Below are positions 21,915 through 34,106 of a stretch of DNA of 64,000 nt, piece by piece. The DNA is from Gymnopus androsaceus JB14 (taxonomy: Eukaryota; Basidiomycota; Agaricomycetes; Agaricales; Omphalotaceae), in the NCBI GenBank assembly GCA_009733575.1, contig ML769433.1:7589-71588 (forward strand), written 5' to 3'. Below the pieces are notes generated by a model. The model did not search any database. It was given only the letters and a program-made list of their open reading frames with translations, and was not told the DNA's origin. Both the position numbers and the translations under genes were made by a program. Numbering within the stretch: position 1 is the stretch's first letter; each line of letters starts with the position of its first letter.

Positions 21915-24900
21915 ATGCCAGTCCACGGCCATAAACACAAACATTCCGAATCGGTCACGCAAAACCAAAAAGCGCATCTAGCGAATGCCTATAATGAATT
22001 GGGAAAGGAGCTGTCTTCTCACAAAGTGCGGGTTGTAGGGAACTATACGCTTGGGCGGGTTATCGGAGAAGGTGCGGCAGCAACATAGATCCGACTCCGG
22101 AAGTTCCGAAGCTAACCCAGTGTTTGGTGTTTGTAGGTGCCTATGGCAAAGTACGCATGGGGACACACCGCCTAACATCAACGCGCGTAGCGATTAAGCA
22201 GATACCAAAAGCCATGTCTGCATCGCTTACACGGGAAATTCACCATCATCGACAGCTACACCATCCTCACGTCACTCAAATGTACGAGGTCATCGCAACC
22301 GAGTCGTCGATTTGGATAGTAACAGAACTCTGTTCCGGGGGAGAGCTCTTCGATTATCTCGCAGAAAAAGGACGCCTCTCCGAGGACGAAACCAGGTTCT
22401 TGTTCGGACAGCTATGTCTTGCGGTAGCGTATCTCCACGAAAAAGGTATTGTGCATCGTGATTTGAAGTTGGAGAATGTGCTGTTGGATGAAAGGTGCCG
22501 GGTAAAGCTCGGTGATTTTGGCTTCACTCGCGAGTTTGAACGCAGGGTGTTAATGGAGACGTTTTGCGGCACTACCGGGTACGCTTCCCCAGAGATGCTG
22601 CAAGGCAAGAAATATTTCGGCGCAGAAGTCGACATTTGGTCGCTAGGTGTTATTCTTTATTGTCTTCTGACTGGAATGCTGCCGTTTGACGACGACGACG
22701 AACAAGCTATGCGGGAAAAGGTTATTTTGGGCGAGTTTGAGGATCCCGAATGGCTGTCGTCAGGTATGGATCGATGCATTCATCAATCGATATTTATCTG
22801 ACTGCGTATACAGAAGCTCGAGATTTAATCAAAAACGTTCTCCAAATGGACCCCTCGAAGCGATTGAGTATTGCTCAAATCCTCGAGCATCCCTGGTTCT
22901 CTTCGAGCACCGATTCCACACGCTCCTCAGAAGCCTCCACCACAGAATCTAGCCAGATTCTCGATTCTGGCACATCCGCTCCCACTACTCCCGACCACTC
23001 CATCAGCGATCCCTTTGAAACCAAACCCACAATCCACTCTAACCTTAGCGAAACCACTATTGGAAAGGTCATTGAGCATGACCCCAAACCTCTCCAGCAT
23101 CCCGAAACCGTAGCAGAAGAGGACGACCTCACTCTCGAAATCCCATTAAGCCTCCAACGCCAGCGAACCAATTCCTCTGGACGCTCTGCAGCTCCTCCCG
23201 TACACACCGTGCGCACTCCCGCACGGACCAAACGGCGCTCTGTCTCTTCAACTCTCTCAGACCCAGACCCCGAACACGAACACGAGCAGCAACAACCTTC
23301 ACTGCCTACTACTCTACCTACACCCCAGAAAGACGACGCCGATCTCAACTTTTCTTCCCTCCTCACCACCCCAGCGCCTATCATCTTTTCTACGCCTCTG
23401 GAAAGGGAGCTGTTGAATATGATGAGTCTACTCGGATTCGATCTGGGTCAGATCGTATATTCCGTACTCAACGACGCTTGTGACGCAGCTAGTGCCGTCT
23501 GGTGGATGCTGAAGCGGAGAGCAGAGAGGAAGCTTATAGAAGAGGGTACTGAGAGCCTCTTTAGTGGCGTTGGGACTGATGGGGCCATGTCCCCTACCGT
23601 CGACGAACAGCTGGGTAAACATCGTCATCAATCAAGGAGGAGGAAGAAACATAATATGGGAACACAAACTGATCCACAACCGCAACCGCTCAACCTAGTG
23701 CACGCGCCTCAGTTTGCTTTTGTGCCTCCTACACCGACGTTCCCGCCTAGGACGTCCACTCCACCCCGTGCCGTTTCCCCGTCTCCGTCTCCAATGTTGA
23801 CACCCTCATCGTCCATGATAATATCATCACACCCGACAACTCCTGGGAGTAGCTCTGGTGGTTCGAAAGGGAGGAAGAACCGTTCTGGGAGTGTTAGTAT
23901 TATGCAAAGAGCCACGACGGCTCTTGAGGCCGCTGGGCTTGTGAGGAAAAAGTCTTCAGAGGCATTTCGGGAGGAGAGGGAGAAGGAAAAAGAAAAGGAA
24001 CGGGGAGAGAAGGAAAAATTGAGAGAGAACGAACGCAAGATGACTGGAGGCAGCTCGGAGGATGGTCCGAGGTCCTCCCATGGGAGTGGGAGCGTCTCGT
24101 CTTGGAGAGGAAAATCCCCTCCTCCCAAGGGTCCATCGACACCACCGCCCAGCGAGCTGCATCTGCATCATCCCCAGCCACATATGGGGTCTCCGTGGAT
24201 ACTTGCTGGTGCTGATGATGGTGACAGAAGAAGAGATTCGTCCTCCCCGCCTCCTCAATCTGCATCGTCACGCATAAGCGCAGCCGCGCCTACGCCAGCG
24301 AATTCACCTGGAGCTGGTGCCGATCCGTTTCTTACATCTACCTCTTTGTCCACGTTGTCGAATCTCGATGCCAACAACTCCAATGGCGGTGGTGCAGCAA
24401 ATCCCAACCCCAACTCAGTTGGCAAATCCTCCTCGTCGTCTTCACACCGTAATCGAGCCAATTTATTGACGGCGTTTCGGCTGTGGTTCCAGGAGGATAG
24501 GAAGGGAAAGCGGAAGGGTGATCATAATCATAATCTGCCTCCTCCCAATAGTAGAACCGGATCATCTGGGTCTGGGCAAGGATACAGTACGACGAACGTT
24601 AAACGCCGAACTAGCTCTGGGAATTCAGGTTCAGGTACTGGGATTGCTGGTACCGGCCGACGAGGTGGTCGTCGACCCCAGAGACCATCAATATCATCCC
24701 GTAGGTCAAGTAGTGTCAACTCGAGGACTAGCGTCACTTCGGTGCAGATGGTGTTGCTAGATTCACCCCATGCCCAGGGTGCCGGTGCGGGAAGGAGGTC
24801 GTTTGGGAATGGGAGTCATACGCCGAATTCAGATCGGGAGTATTATCCTTATGCGGGGAATTCGTCTTCCCGACCTTCGTCGATTCGGAGTTTTTCGATG

Positions 24901-25930
24901 CAGCAGCAGCAGAGACATCGGAAGAGTCCGTCAGTTAGCTCGACTGGGTCCGTACAGCATCAGCATTATCCGCGTACGACGTCACCGATGCAAACGAGGT
25001 ATCATCGGAGAGGTGGCTCGGGATCGTCTTCGACTACGAGAGTAGTAAGGCAGCCTGGTACACCGTCCAATTCTGGTCGACCATCCTCCGCTTCTGGTCG
25101 CCATGTACGCTCAAACTCGACGACATCATCGATCCACTCTCCGCCGTCGTCGAGGCCGACTTCGTTTATAGAGTATAATTCTGATTACGAAAGTGGTGGT
25201 GGTGGTAGTGCAGTTCGAACGGCGTCCCCGTACAGGATGCGTCGGTCGTCGTTGGACGAGCCGACGCAGACGCCACGGCGCCCGACGTTTGTAGCGCAGA
25301 AACGGCAGGGGCCTTTTGCTAGTCCTGGGTACGGGTACGGGTATACCTATGGCTATAGTGGGAGCCTAAGCCGATCGAGTTGGAAGAAGGCGTGGGGGTT
25401 GGAACCGCCTGGGTGGCAGACTCGTGGGGCTGGACAGGGTCATTTACCCGTGGAGGTGTTGACTATCTCGCCTTCGGAGGGTACGAGTTTGAGGGATGTG
25501 TTTTCGGGTCCGGGGAAGGTGTCGTTGAGTCTGGGCTTGGGGGACGAGAGTGATTGGGTGGATGAAGATGAAGATGTGCCGTATGCTGGGGGGTTGGGTC
25601 AGATGACGGCTGGGGGCGGGGCTCGGTTCTGGTGCCAACGCCAACTCGGATGGCCATGGGGAGATGCTGGCCATGGCAGGCTCAGCGCCGAGAAAATCAA
25701 GTGCTGGAAAGAGAAGTGGGAAAGGTGGTAGTGGTGGTACTGGTACTGCTGCGAATAATCGGAAAGCCTCTCCTGGTGAGCGTGCATCTCCTGTGTCAAG
25801 CGATCGCGACACGTATGAGATTCCGATTCCAGAGACGCGAGGGGGGAGGAGGCAGCTTCCTGCGGGAAGATCCTCTGGACCTGCGTTCAAGCAGATTATG
25901 GAGGAGGACGAGGAGGAAGAAGAGGAGTAG
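21915..25930 (+). CDS. CAMK-like Ser/Thr protein kinase with long disordered tail
   Basis: Three exons (21915-22071, 22137-22763, 22814-25930). The kinase domain spans about residues 46-310: GEGAYGKV glycine loop, VAIKQIPK, HRDLKLEN catalytic loop, DFGF, GTTGYASPEML activation segment, DIWSLGVILYCLLTG, and HPWFSS closing the domain. About 990 Ser/Pro/Arg-rich residues follow. The fold fits the AMPK/Kin4-like branch of CAMK kinases, but I cannot name the orthologue. In a single frame the protein stops at 25731. A +1 base in the G-rich run at about 25611-25625 would instead lead into GSGANANSDGHGEM and end in FKQIMEEDEEEEEE at 25930 (1299 aa). I favour the longer product. Confidence 0.9.
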
Positions 25931-28900
25931 GAAGGTGTAATGATTTCTATGATTTTTTCATGGGACCTGGTCTCTCTCTCTCTTTCAAGTTTTCTCTGTT
26001 GTTTTTGTTTTACTTTTTTATGCTCTAGTCGGTCCAGATCATCATTATCGTCGTCGTCGTCGTCGCCTTCCACCTTCATTTCTCTTGTTTTTTTTTACGC
26101 TATTCCAATCTATAGTTCAGACCCACCACTACTATATATTTATTCATGCGTACGGCCATGGCAATCTACACAGGTTTGGTTTCCCTCTTGCCGGTGTAAC
26201 GTGGTTGCTCCTCTGTCTCCTTACACATCGTATTTGCGTAGATACCATGGTCGTTTGAATTCTCTTTTCCCTCGAACTAACTCGTTGGCGTTGGACTATC
26301 CACTGACAGACTATGTACTAATATTATTTTTGTCATAGGATAGCCAAGCCACTACATACTTACTTACCTACGACTGTGAGTCTCATTTTTGCTACATCTT
26401 CGCTACATCTTCGAGGCTATTCGCTATTTTGCTATTCTTACAGTATTACTACAGTAAAACGGATTTGGATTACGCGTAACCATTCTTCCGAAACAGATGT
26501 GTCTTCGTGGGTGATTGGATTCTCTGAAGATCTGTATTGTTATGTTGTCACTGACGGGCTAGGCAAAGTGGGGAGCGTGAATATGGTTCTTTTCGCTAAT
26601 CGCCATTCTTACAGTAAATAACACGGATTCGGATTACGATTCTTCCGATGTGTCTTCGTGGGTATCTAATTCTCTGAAGGTTTTTTTTTAAATCTTCTGT
26701 TACCGCTAGCAAGAAGTGCTAAGGCGCGGGGAGTAATGAAGATGTCAGTCATCTACCCTGCTCCTGTCTACGTTTGGTGATGATAGGGGGTTTCCTTGAG
26801 AGAGATTAACACTGTAGCTACAGGCGATAAAGGAGGCTGGCAGGAATGCAGTGGTTGGTCCAAGGGTTATGGATGATACTGTAAGTTAATTAATTAATTA
26901 GATGAGCCAACTTGAGGGTAAAATTCCACATTCCACCCCGTCTAGGTAGTCACGGTAGGGAGGAGAGATGTCAAAGCAAAATTAAACCAAGCCCCCTAAC
27001 TTGCAGGTGTAACCGCACTGGTTACTTACGATTTCGCGATACTGGTTCACCGCTACAGTTTTCCCAAAGGAAATATCATCTACTGATGATACGAGACAGG
27101 CTAAGGCTGAGGGTAAAGGTTCCACCCTGCCAGTGCTCTCATTTTTGCTATCTGTTATTCTTATTCTATGTACAGTAAAACGGGTGAAAAGGATCTGGAT
27201 TACGCGTACGAACTTCCGATGTGTCTTCCTGGGTAGGGAGATATAAGTTTCTGATTCTCTGAAGATCTGTACATTTATCACTTACGATGTGCGTTCCTGT
27301 GGCAGAGGCAGGACATGTACATCATCATGACACGAACGAAAATGCTGTCAGTTGAACTTGATGATCTTGAGGCGCCCTTGGAGCAGCCGGTTTGAGTGTG
27401 TATGTAGGGCCGTAGGATTAGCGGAATACCGGTAAGTACATACACTGACATTCGTGCCATCGACGTCGAATCCTGCAAGACCGAAATAGTTTCAAAATTC
27501 AAACGGCGGTCTGAGAGTATATTAATCAATAAATACAGTGAGAGAAGTTCCAATCCCAATAATATCGTCATTAAATATACATATATATATATTCTGGGCT
27601 GCTTAGGGGAATATGTACTGGTCTTGGGGAACAGCGACCGTTCACTCGGAAGATCCCGCGTGTCCTCATCCGAGGACATCATATGCAGATATCCACGGCC
27701 CAAGAGAGAAACAAGAGAAACAGAAATGTGGGGGCTTGGTGGGGCTGGAAAAAAAACTTTCAAATCAACTCCTGGTTTCCCAAAAAAGAAAGTGCTTTCG
27801 ACAGGCAACTTTTGCCACCCTTAAGCTGATTGCAGATCGACGCGAGGCAGCGATCTCGCTTTTTTTACTCAGTCTCATGTTGGTCTCATGAGAAACGCAT
27901 TGTCATGCAGGCCCGAAACCCGATTCCGAAAGCTTAGGAGTCTTGCGATGGGATTTCTGTGGTACGGATTTCGGTGGTACTTCTTACTAGTAGACTATTA
28001 CTAGTATCCCGAGAAATACGGTTATTAAGTGCCGTGAGAAAGTGTAATTGATTAGCGCTGGCCTGGATTCGACGAACCTGAACTTCTTTCTCTCTCAACT
28101 CTCGAGCGTGCATGGCGGAGTACGTGTAACTGCCGATTAACTGCTGGAATGGATTTATGGACGGCACTTGTCGTTATTGAAAGGATCTTCTATGTACAGT
28201 ATGCATTCTTTCTGACTCCAAGTTATCGACAACGATCACCAAGACATGATTATCCTTTGAGCAAAGTGGACGACTGTATGTAATGATTGTCCAACGCCAC
28301 TCATCTGATCGAAGAAACAGCTCCGTGATTTTGTGACAGTGTATACCCAATGTTTAGGATTTCGCCTTTCTTTCAGTGGGGTCGAGCCCGTAGTATTAGG
28401 TATTAGGTATGATATATTCGACGAAGTCCTCTCGAGTTGATGTCGAAACTTTTAGGTCTAGATACTAATAGGTCTTCAAGCTTCAGCTACCTGGCAGATT
28501 ATCTTGATCAGTTACCGACAAGTGTACACTCTGTGAAAGTACAGATGTTCAGCAGCAGTGTCGAAATCTCCGAAGCCGTGCCGAGCTTCATGAAGCTACA
28601 CGTGTTACCTCAACGAGCAGCCTTTGCACGTCGTATAAGTCTATACGATTCGAATGCGGCTTGACATCGGAGGCGGGTAATCCAATGCGAACTCGCGATT
28701 GCAATCATACTTCTTCTTAACTTCTTCTACCGCCCTTCCTGAAAAAAAACCCTTCAACAGGCTACTGCAGTAGTAACAATCACAAGCCTCCAATGAAGGT
28801 CGGCCGACGAAGCTACCGAAAGGCTTACACAACACAGGTAGTGTGCGCACGCCACGCCATCTTTCGTTCTTCTGACCTCTTACTTTAGATCTGCTCCTTT

Positions 28901-29679
28901 ATAAGGCCCAATAAATCTCGGCGGTTTCGCCACGCATCCATGCCCCGACAATCAAACACAACTGCAAATTTTCGAGGCCGCAAGTCTTTAGTTAATCGAT
29001 TCCAGGTGGATTCCACAGTGAGAACAAGCGCATGGTCGCAGAATCGCATCAGAAATGGCATATCTACTCTGTTTGTTACCTTGTGTTCTGTTTAATGCAA
29101 GTAGATCCCGGGGCCGGGAGGTAAGCAAAGTTACCGCGTCCGTCCTTAAACTGCCACTTGGACCCATCTGACAATACTTACTAATAGTTGTTACCTGTTA
29201 CAGATGACGCGTATTTCCTTTTTCTCGGACACCCATTTTTGACCTTCCTTTCAACCTTCGCACAAGATTGCGTCGATCCCCAATCATCAAGCTCCGAAGA
29301 ACACGGTTCTATCTTCGTTTTCTTAATGTACCTGTTTCTTACATATCATCACCTCATTAATGCTTTCGACCAAGAAAATCCTGGGATATCATTACATTTT
29401 CAACGTGGATATGAATTTCAATACAAGTCAAACTGCCCAGTAGCCAGTGGATCAATTAAAACATCAACAGTCCATCCTCATACGGAGTATCCCCGCCCTC
29501 GTGGTGTGACCGTGCCCGGGATTCCGTTCGACTCCTTGAGCATGAATCTGATATGTTTTAGGATCAGATATTTCTGTGCGTGATTTTTAGAAGCTACTGA
29601 TGAATGATTTTCATTTCGTATTCCAGAGACTGGGATTAAAAGAGGGCGTTCAAGCTTGTACATTCACGCAGTTCTGATC
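25931..29679. other. 3.7 kb gene-free interval
   Basis: It begins with a pyrimidine-rich trailer of the kinase gene. At 26438-26550, 26603-26690 and 27158-27272 a related 75-110 bp motif recurs. The rest, including frames at 28437 and 29188, shows no family features or splice continuity. The 3' part should hold the promoter of the gene at 29680. Confidence 0.55.
26438..27272. repeat. Three dispersed copies of a 75-110 bp motif
   Basis: Each copy carries, in order, 'acagtaaa', 'acgga' or 'acggg', 'ggattacg', 'cttccga', 'tgtgtcttcgtgggt' (cctgggt in the third) and 'ttctctgaag'. Copies lie at about 26438-26550, 26603-26690 and 27158-27272, all in direct orientation. There is no ORF. It could be a short transposable fragment or a repeated regulatory block. 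Confidence 0.7.
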
Positions 29680-31587
29680 ATGTCCTCCAACAAGCTCTAT
29701 GAACACCCCCTCTTCACAATCAGAAACGAGTATCTCTCGAAAGATGAGAGTGTTTCCCTTGCTTATCAACGTGCTAGACTGCTCTTGCGAACATATCGTT
29801 AGTACTCTACACTCTTAGTAGGTGTAACGACTCAATAGCTTCAACTTTAGGTTTATCCGCTGCAGATGTGGAACATTGCTCTCCAAAATTCTGGAGCTTG
29901 ATGACAGACCCAATCTGCTCCTTGGACATCGCGATGTTTACCATCATTGCTGCCCACGTCGGACTTACCATTGGTACCCTTTCACGACATCTGAAGAGTC
30001 GACCCGACTTGCGACCTTTGGTTGATCGACTGCTAAGATTCGATACCGTCGGCATATACCTACTCACTGAGCGGGGGCATGGCTTGGATGCCTTCAACAT
30101 TGAAACCACTGCCACGAAGAACAAGCATGGTTTTGTGCTACATACTCCTTGTGAAGAGGCTACCAAGTAGGCTGATTCTTTAGCTTTCGTTGTGAATATA
30201 TTGTCTGACTTGGACCCAGATTCATGCCAGCATCTACTCCTGGCTTTGGCATCCCCAAAGTTGCTTTGGTCAACGCGAAATTGATCGTCGATGGCCAAAA
30301 TCGGGGCGCGCGCTTTTTCATTGTACCCATATGTAACGAACACGAGATGTATCGCGGAGTATTTTCGACTCGGCTTCCACCTCGCAGCGGAACAAATCCA
30401 CTCGATTTTTCTATCACGCAGTTTGATCATGTTCAACTACCTCCGACAGCCCTGGTCGCATCGGATATCGCTGATTTTTCACCTCCTGAACGACCATTAG
30501 AAGCATGGTGGGACGAGGTTCGTGGAAATTACCCGTCGACTCTTTGAATTTAAGGCTCACTTGTCGTCTTGGCATAGATTTGGAGAATACAACTCGGAAC
30601 AATGGCTGTTCCCGCCCCATGGATCTCTGCATTGAAGGCTACCGCCTTCATTGGAGGGCGCTACTCCATGCATAGGACCATCATCGGGAAAAGCTCTACT
30701 ACTCGCATCCCCATCATTTCTTTCCGCACACAGCAATGGCCTGTTCTCAATGCTACAGCCGTCGCCATGGTCCTAGACACTTGGTTCCCTCGCTCAATCA
30801 AGTTTGCGATGGCAGACACTACAGATAATCGTGTCAGGCATGCTATGTCGGTCATCGTAAAGACAACGATATGCCGCCATTTCCAGAGATGTGTGTCAGA
30901 AATGGCGGAAAGATGTGGTGCCCAAGGAACATTCGAACACAATTACATGGCCAAAATTGAGGTATGTACTGCTGGTTCACTTTATTTCCGCGATTAACCT
31001 TCTATCCACAGAATGACGGCAAAGGTGTTATCATTGCAGAGGGGGACGTCCTAACACTTTGCATTCGACTGTTCTCTGAAATACTACAAGATCGCTATGC
31101 AGTCCCAATACCCTCTGCGGGCAGTTCCCTTCTGGCTGCACATGCCGCGGGGCTCATTGAGGAAAACAAGCAAATTGTTCGTTCTCTCCCAGGCCACCGC
31201 GATGATTCCTTCAACTCCCTTATTCTACCTCAATCTGAGCCAGTTATCGAGGCTATCGGTCACGCTATGGCTTATGCTGCAGCACAAGAAGCGAAGTTAC
31301 CCCAACACGTTCTTGATGTCTACGAATGCTCTGTTATTCGTCGGGACCCTGCTTGGTACTCCGAGAATGCAGGATTGAATCGCATGGCTCAACGTCTTCG
31401 TGAAGATGCTGCAGTTACCGCCGCTCTTCCCCACTTGGAGGCGCACATTGACGCACTCCATATTGAAGATTATGTTTCTGCTCCTATCATCTCGGACGCT
31501 GGATGGAAAACTTATGTGGCCTCTCTCCCTACGTATTCTGGCAATGCTGAACCTAGTCAGATGCAACGCATACAGGCTGTATTGTAG
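29680..31587 (+). CDS. Acyl-CoA oxidase/dehydrogenase-like flavoprotein
   Basis: Five exons (29680-29797, 29851-30166, 30220-30517, 30578-30961, 31012-31587) give 563 aa with consistent phases. TERGHGLDAFNIETTATK and the following LHTP...ATKFMP match the FAD/substrate region of acyl-CoA oxidases, and LPPRSGTNPLDFS the next loop. A Glu in IAEGDVL may correspond to the catalytic base. It is shorter than classical peroxisomal oxidases (usually over 650 aa) and ends in AVL with no PTS1 signal. The reaction would be the first, FAD-dependent step of acyl-CoA beta-oxidation or a specialised acyl-thioester oxidation. The exact substrate is not predictable here. Confidence 0.85.
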
Positions 31588-32250
31588 GTTCGCATTATCC
31601 GCATTTTCCTATTTCCACCTGCAGACACACATCTTCGTATTATCCATTTTTTTTCCAATTTCTCAGGGACATGCATCATGTAGCTTCTGTAAACTATTTC
31701 TGAACTTGTATTTCCATAAGTATGTACTTGTTATGCGTAGAGAACCTTATCTAGATTCGTATTCAAATAAACAATGCCTCGGCTTTGGAAACTAACCTCA
31801 TCCCAGCCCACCATCAGGGATATCATAAGCAAAAACACATTCAATAATGTCACTACACGATCGAGGATCTTACCATTCTATGCGAGAAAGTAAAGTAAAC
31901 GTCGGCGGCTCTCTTCTCTGGGTCCTTCCATGCTTCCCCGTGCTTCCTTCATATTCTGTAGCGCATCAAAGATTTACAGTGTCCTTCAAGGCCAAAGCAT
32001 GCAATACGAATCACCTGGACCCTGAGTTCATGTGTCGCCTCATACATACCAAAGTATTAGTATAGCCGATTCGTCAACTTCTTGAAGAAAATCCACCCAG
32101 TGCCGGTCGTTCCCAAGCGCAGGAGGGACGAGAGCGTAAACCCTGATCTCATGCATTTATGTATTTATTGACTAGAGGTTCTGAGACTAGAACCATGCTA
32201 ATCAAGGAGCAGCAGGTCCAAAAAAGATGTCCTAGATCAAATCTAATAAA

Positions 32251-33821
32251 TCAAGCATGATTTTCCCTTGAGGCTCTCTTCTCTTCCAACATATTTTCGA
32301 AAAAGTTGCGAACATCCAATTCATTCACGACTTTACCTTCCTGCGCAAATGGACGCAAGTATTTGACAAGGTCGTCCCTGCAATCTTCGGATTCGGCGTT
32401 TGACTGAACTTCAAGATAATCTTACGCACCTCATTGCATTGAATGCATGAATCCCGTTTATTGCGCGCTCACGAGGCAATCTCGCAAGTGCTCGCATGCC
32501 GAGCTCCTCCAATGACAAAGCTGTGAACAGATTGAATGTTACATGCAAAAAAAGAGCGACGAGTAGTACCTGAATCGGGATCTTCTGGCGGTTCATATGT
32601 TTCTTCTTCTGTTAAAAGATAAGAATATTTTTCTAGTTCCGGAAGACACTATCGAGGAGACTGTGAGTGTGGGTTGAGTACAAAGGAAAGGATAAGAGCA
32701 GACTTCTGAGCAACGACACCACCGATCCCTAAAACCTTCAGTCAAGAATATGTCGCCTGCCCCAAGGGAGAGAGATGGGTCAGTTGTAGATGTCAGATAT
32801 TTCTGAACCGCGGAAATAGGGCCTGGTGCCAGACATCGGACCGAAGGGTCTGTTGGACTGGGGGAGAGACGCGCCTTTTTTGCCACTGTGCTGTCAGAGG
32901 TAGCAGTAGGCGAAAGAGGTCTTTTATTTCCGCTTGAGGAAGTGCTTGGCTCTGCGACATCAACCATCTGATCACTGTGAGCTGCGGGTATGATTTTCCA
33001 AGGAGTTGTAGGCTCATCGCGAACAACCATCAGACATCCAAAGGTACCCGCATATTTTAAGAAGAAGAGGCATCTTAAAGACACACTCATTGCAGACAAA
33101 GGCATCGTAATCATCTGGACCGATCAGTGGTGGAGGTAAGTCAATAGATGCATCGGAGGCAGCATCCGCATTAGGGCTTTCATTTTCCGGAATTTCTGGA
33201 GAGGGCCGTTCGCGAAGATTGCAGCATGACTCGTGAAACCAATCCTAAAGAAAAAGTAAGATTCAGATATCTTAGGTGAGTATGATCGTATCAACAAACT
33301 TCACAAGCTAAACATTGAATCATAGTTTCTTTCTCAGTAGCCGCGTCGTAGGGTCTTTTGCATCGACAGAAAAGGGCCTGAAAGTTTTGACCATATTGGT
33401 TTTGTTCGTTGACTGGCTCTGAGGTGGTATGCAATGAACATGGATGTGCCACAGATTCAGTGGGGCAGTCGCAACGGAAACTACGCTTCATGAATCTGCA
33501 CAGTATCAGATCCAAATGGATTTTGGAATGGAAAACCTAGAAAGACGCACAATTCGATCTGTTCATGGTCTGTGTGACATGCAATTGAGCATGCAGGGCA
33601 TATTCCCGCACGCGCTTCTGGACATGTCAAGCATAGATATACGGCCTGTCTGGACTGATGTTGGACGAGGTCGCTGATTATCAGCAATGAAACAACGCAA
33701 CTTACCTTATGTGGCCAAGCGGGTATGTACATTGAGAAAACTGATGTGGAATAGCTTCAGAAGCCTCCTCAATAAGATTATTCTGAGCAGCCAGGTATTC
33801 TGTGAGGGTCTCAGAGTCCAT
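32251..33821 (-). CDS. UBR7-like E3 ubiquitin ligase (UBR box plus PHD finger)
   Basis: Seven exons (33821-33706, 33673-33551, 33495-33300, 33244-32704, 32648-32570, 32520-32430, 32377-32251) code for about 423 aa, the usual UBR7 length. The UBR box shows CLTCPEARAGICPACSIACH...FRCDC. The PHD-like part shows CRCKRPYD, QCLACEDWFHESCC and FVCNEC. The conserved C-terminal half has DRWCRCSECL and LSLEELGMRALARLPRERA. UBR7 proteins bind chromatin and monoubiquitinate histone H2B; that is family knowledge. Exon 4 needs one base removed in an AAAA run (plus-strand TTTT at 33055-33058) between FVCNECV and YAGTFGCLMVV. The total is in frame only after that correction. Confidence 0.85.
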
Positions 33822-34106
33822 GAGCGGAAAGAGCAAGAGTTGAGCGCTTGGTCCCTGCCTTAGTATTGTTTGCCGTGGTGACCGGCAAACTTGGGCGTCT
33901 TGTAACGTGGACCTCCATCTTTGCCTTCAACTTTGCACTCGGAATCGAAGCTGTATCGAAGTCTAAAGGCTTTTCGTCCAAGGATCAATAACATAGCTTT
34001 GAATCTCTAGCCTCGGAATTGCCAAGGAACTTATCATCGGAACGTCGGAATTCCAGTCTTTATAACAATTTTCGGCGAACGATTCTCTCTCACTTTTACT
34101 TCCAGA
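33822..34106. promoter_or_regulatory. Shared divergent promoter region of the UBR7-like and hydantoinase-B genes
   Basis: The two start codons face away from each other with 285 bp between them, so the basal promoters must lie here. No TATA box is obvious. A pyrimidine-rich 'ctcacttttacttccag' ends just before the ATG at 34107 and looks like a 3' splice acceptor, which may mean the first exon is non-coding or that this is the scar of a lost upstream exon. Confidence 0.5.

Noticed and set aside
33822..34106. A missing HyuA exon hidden upstream of the hydantoinase-B gene
   Set aside because: I read the interval in all frames; none gives HyuA-like sequence, and the UBR7-like gene occupies the DNA beyond it.
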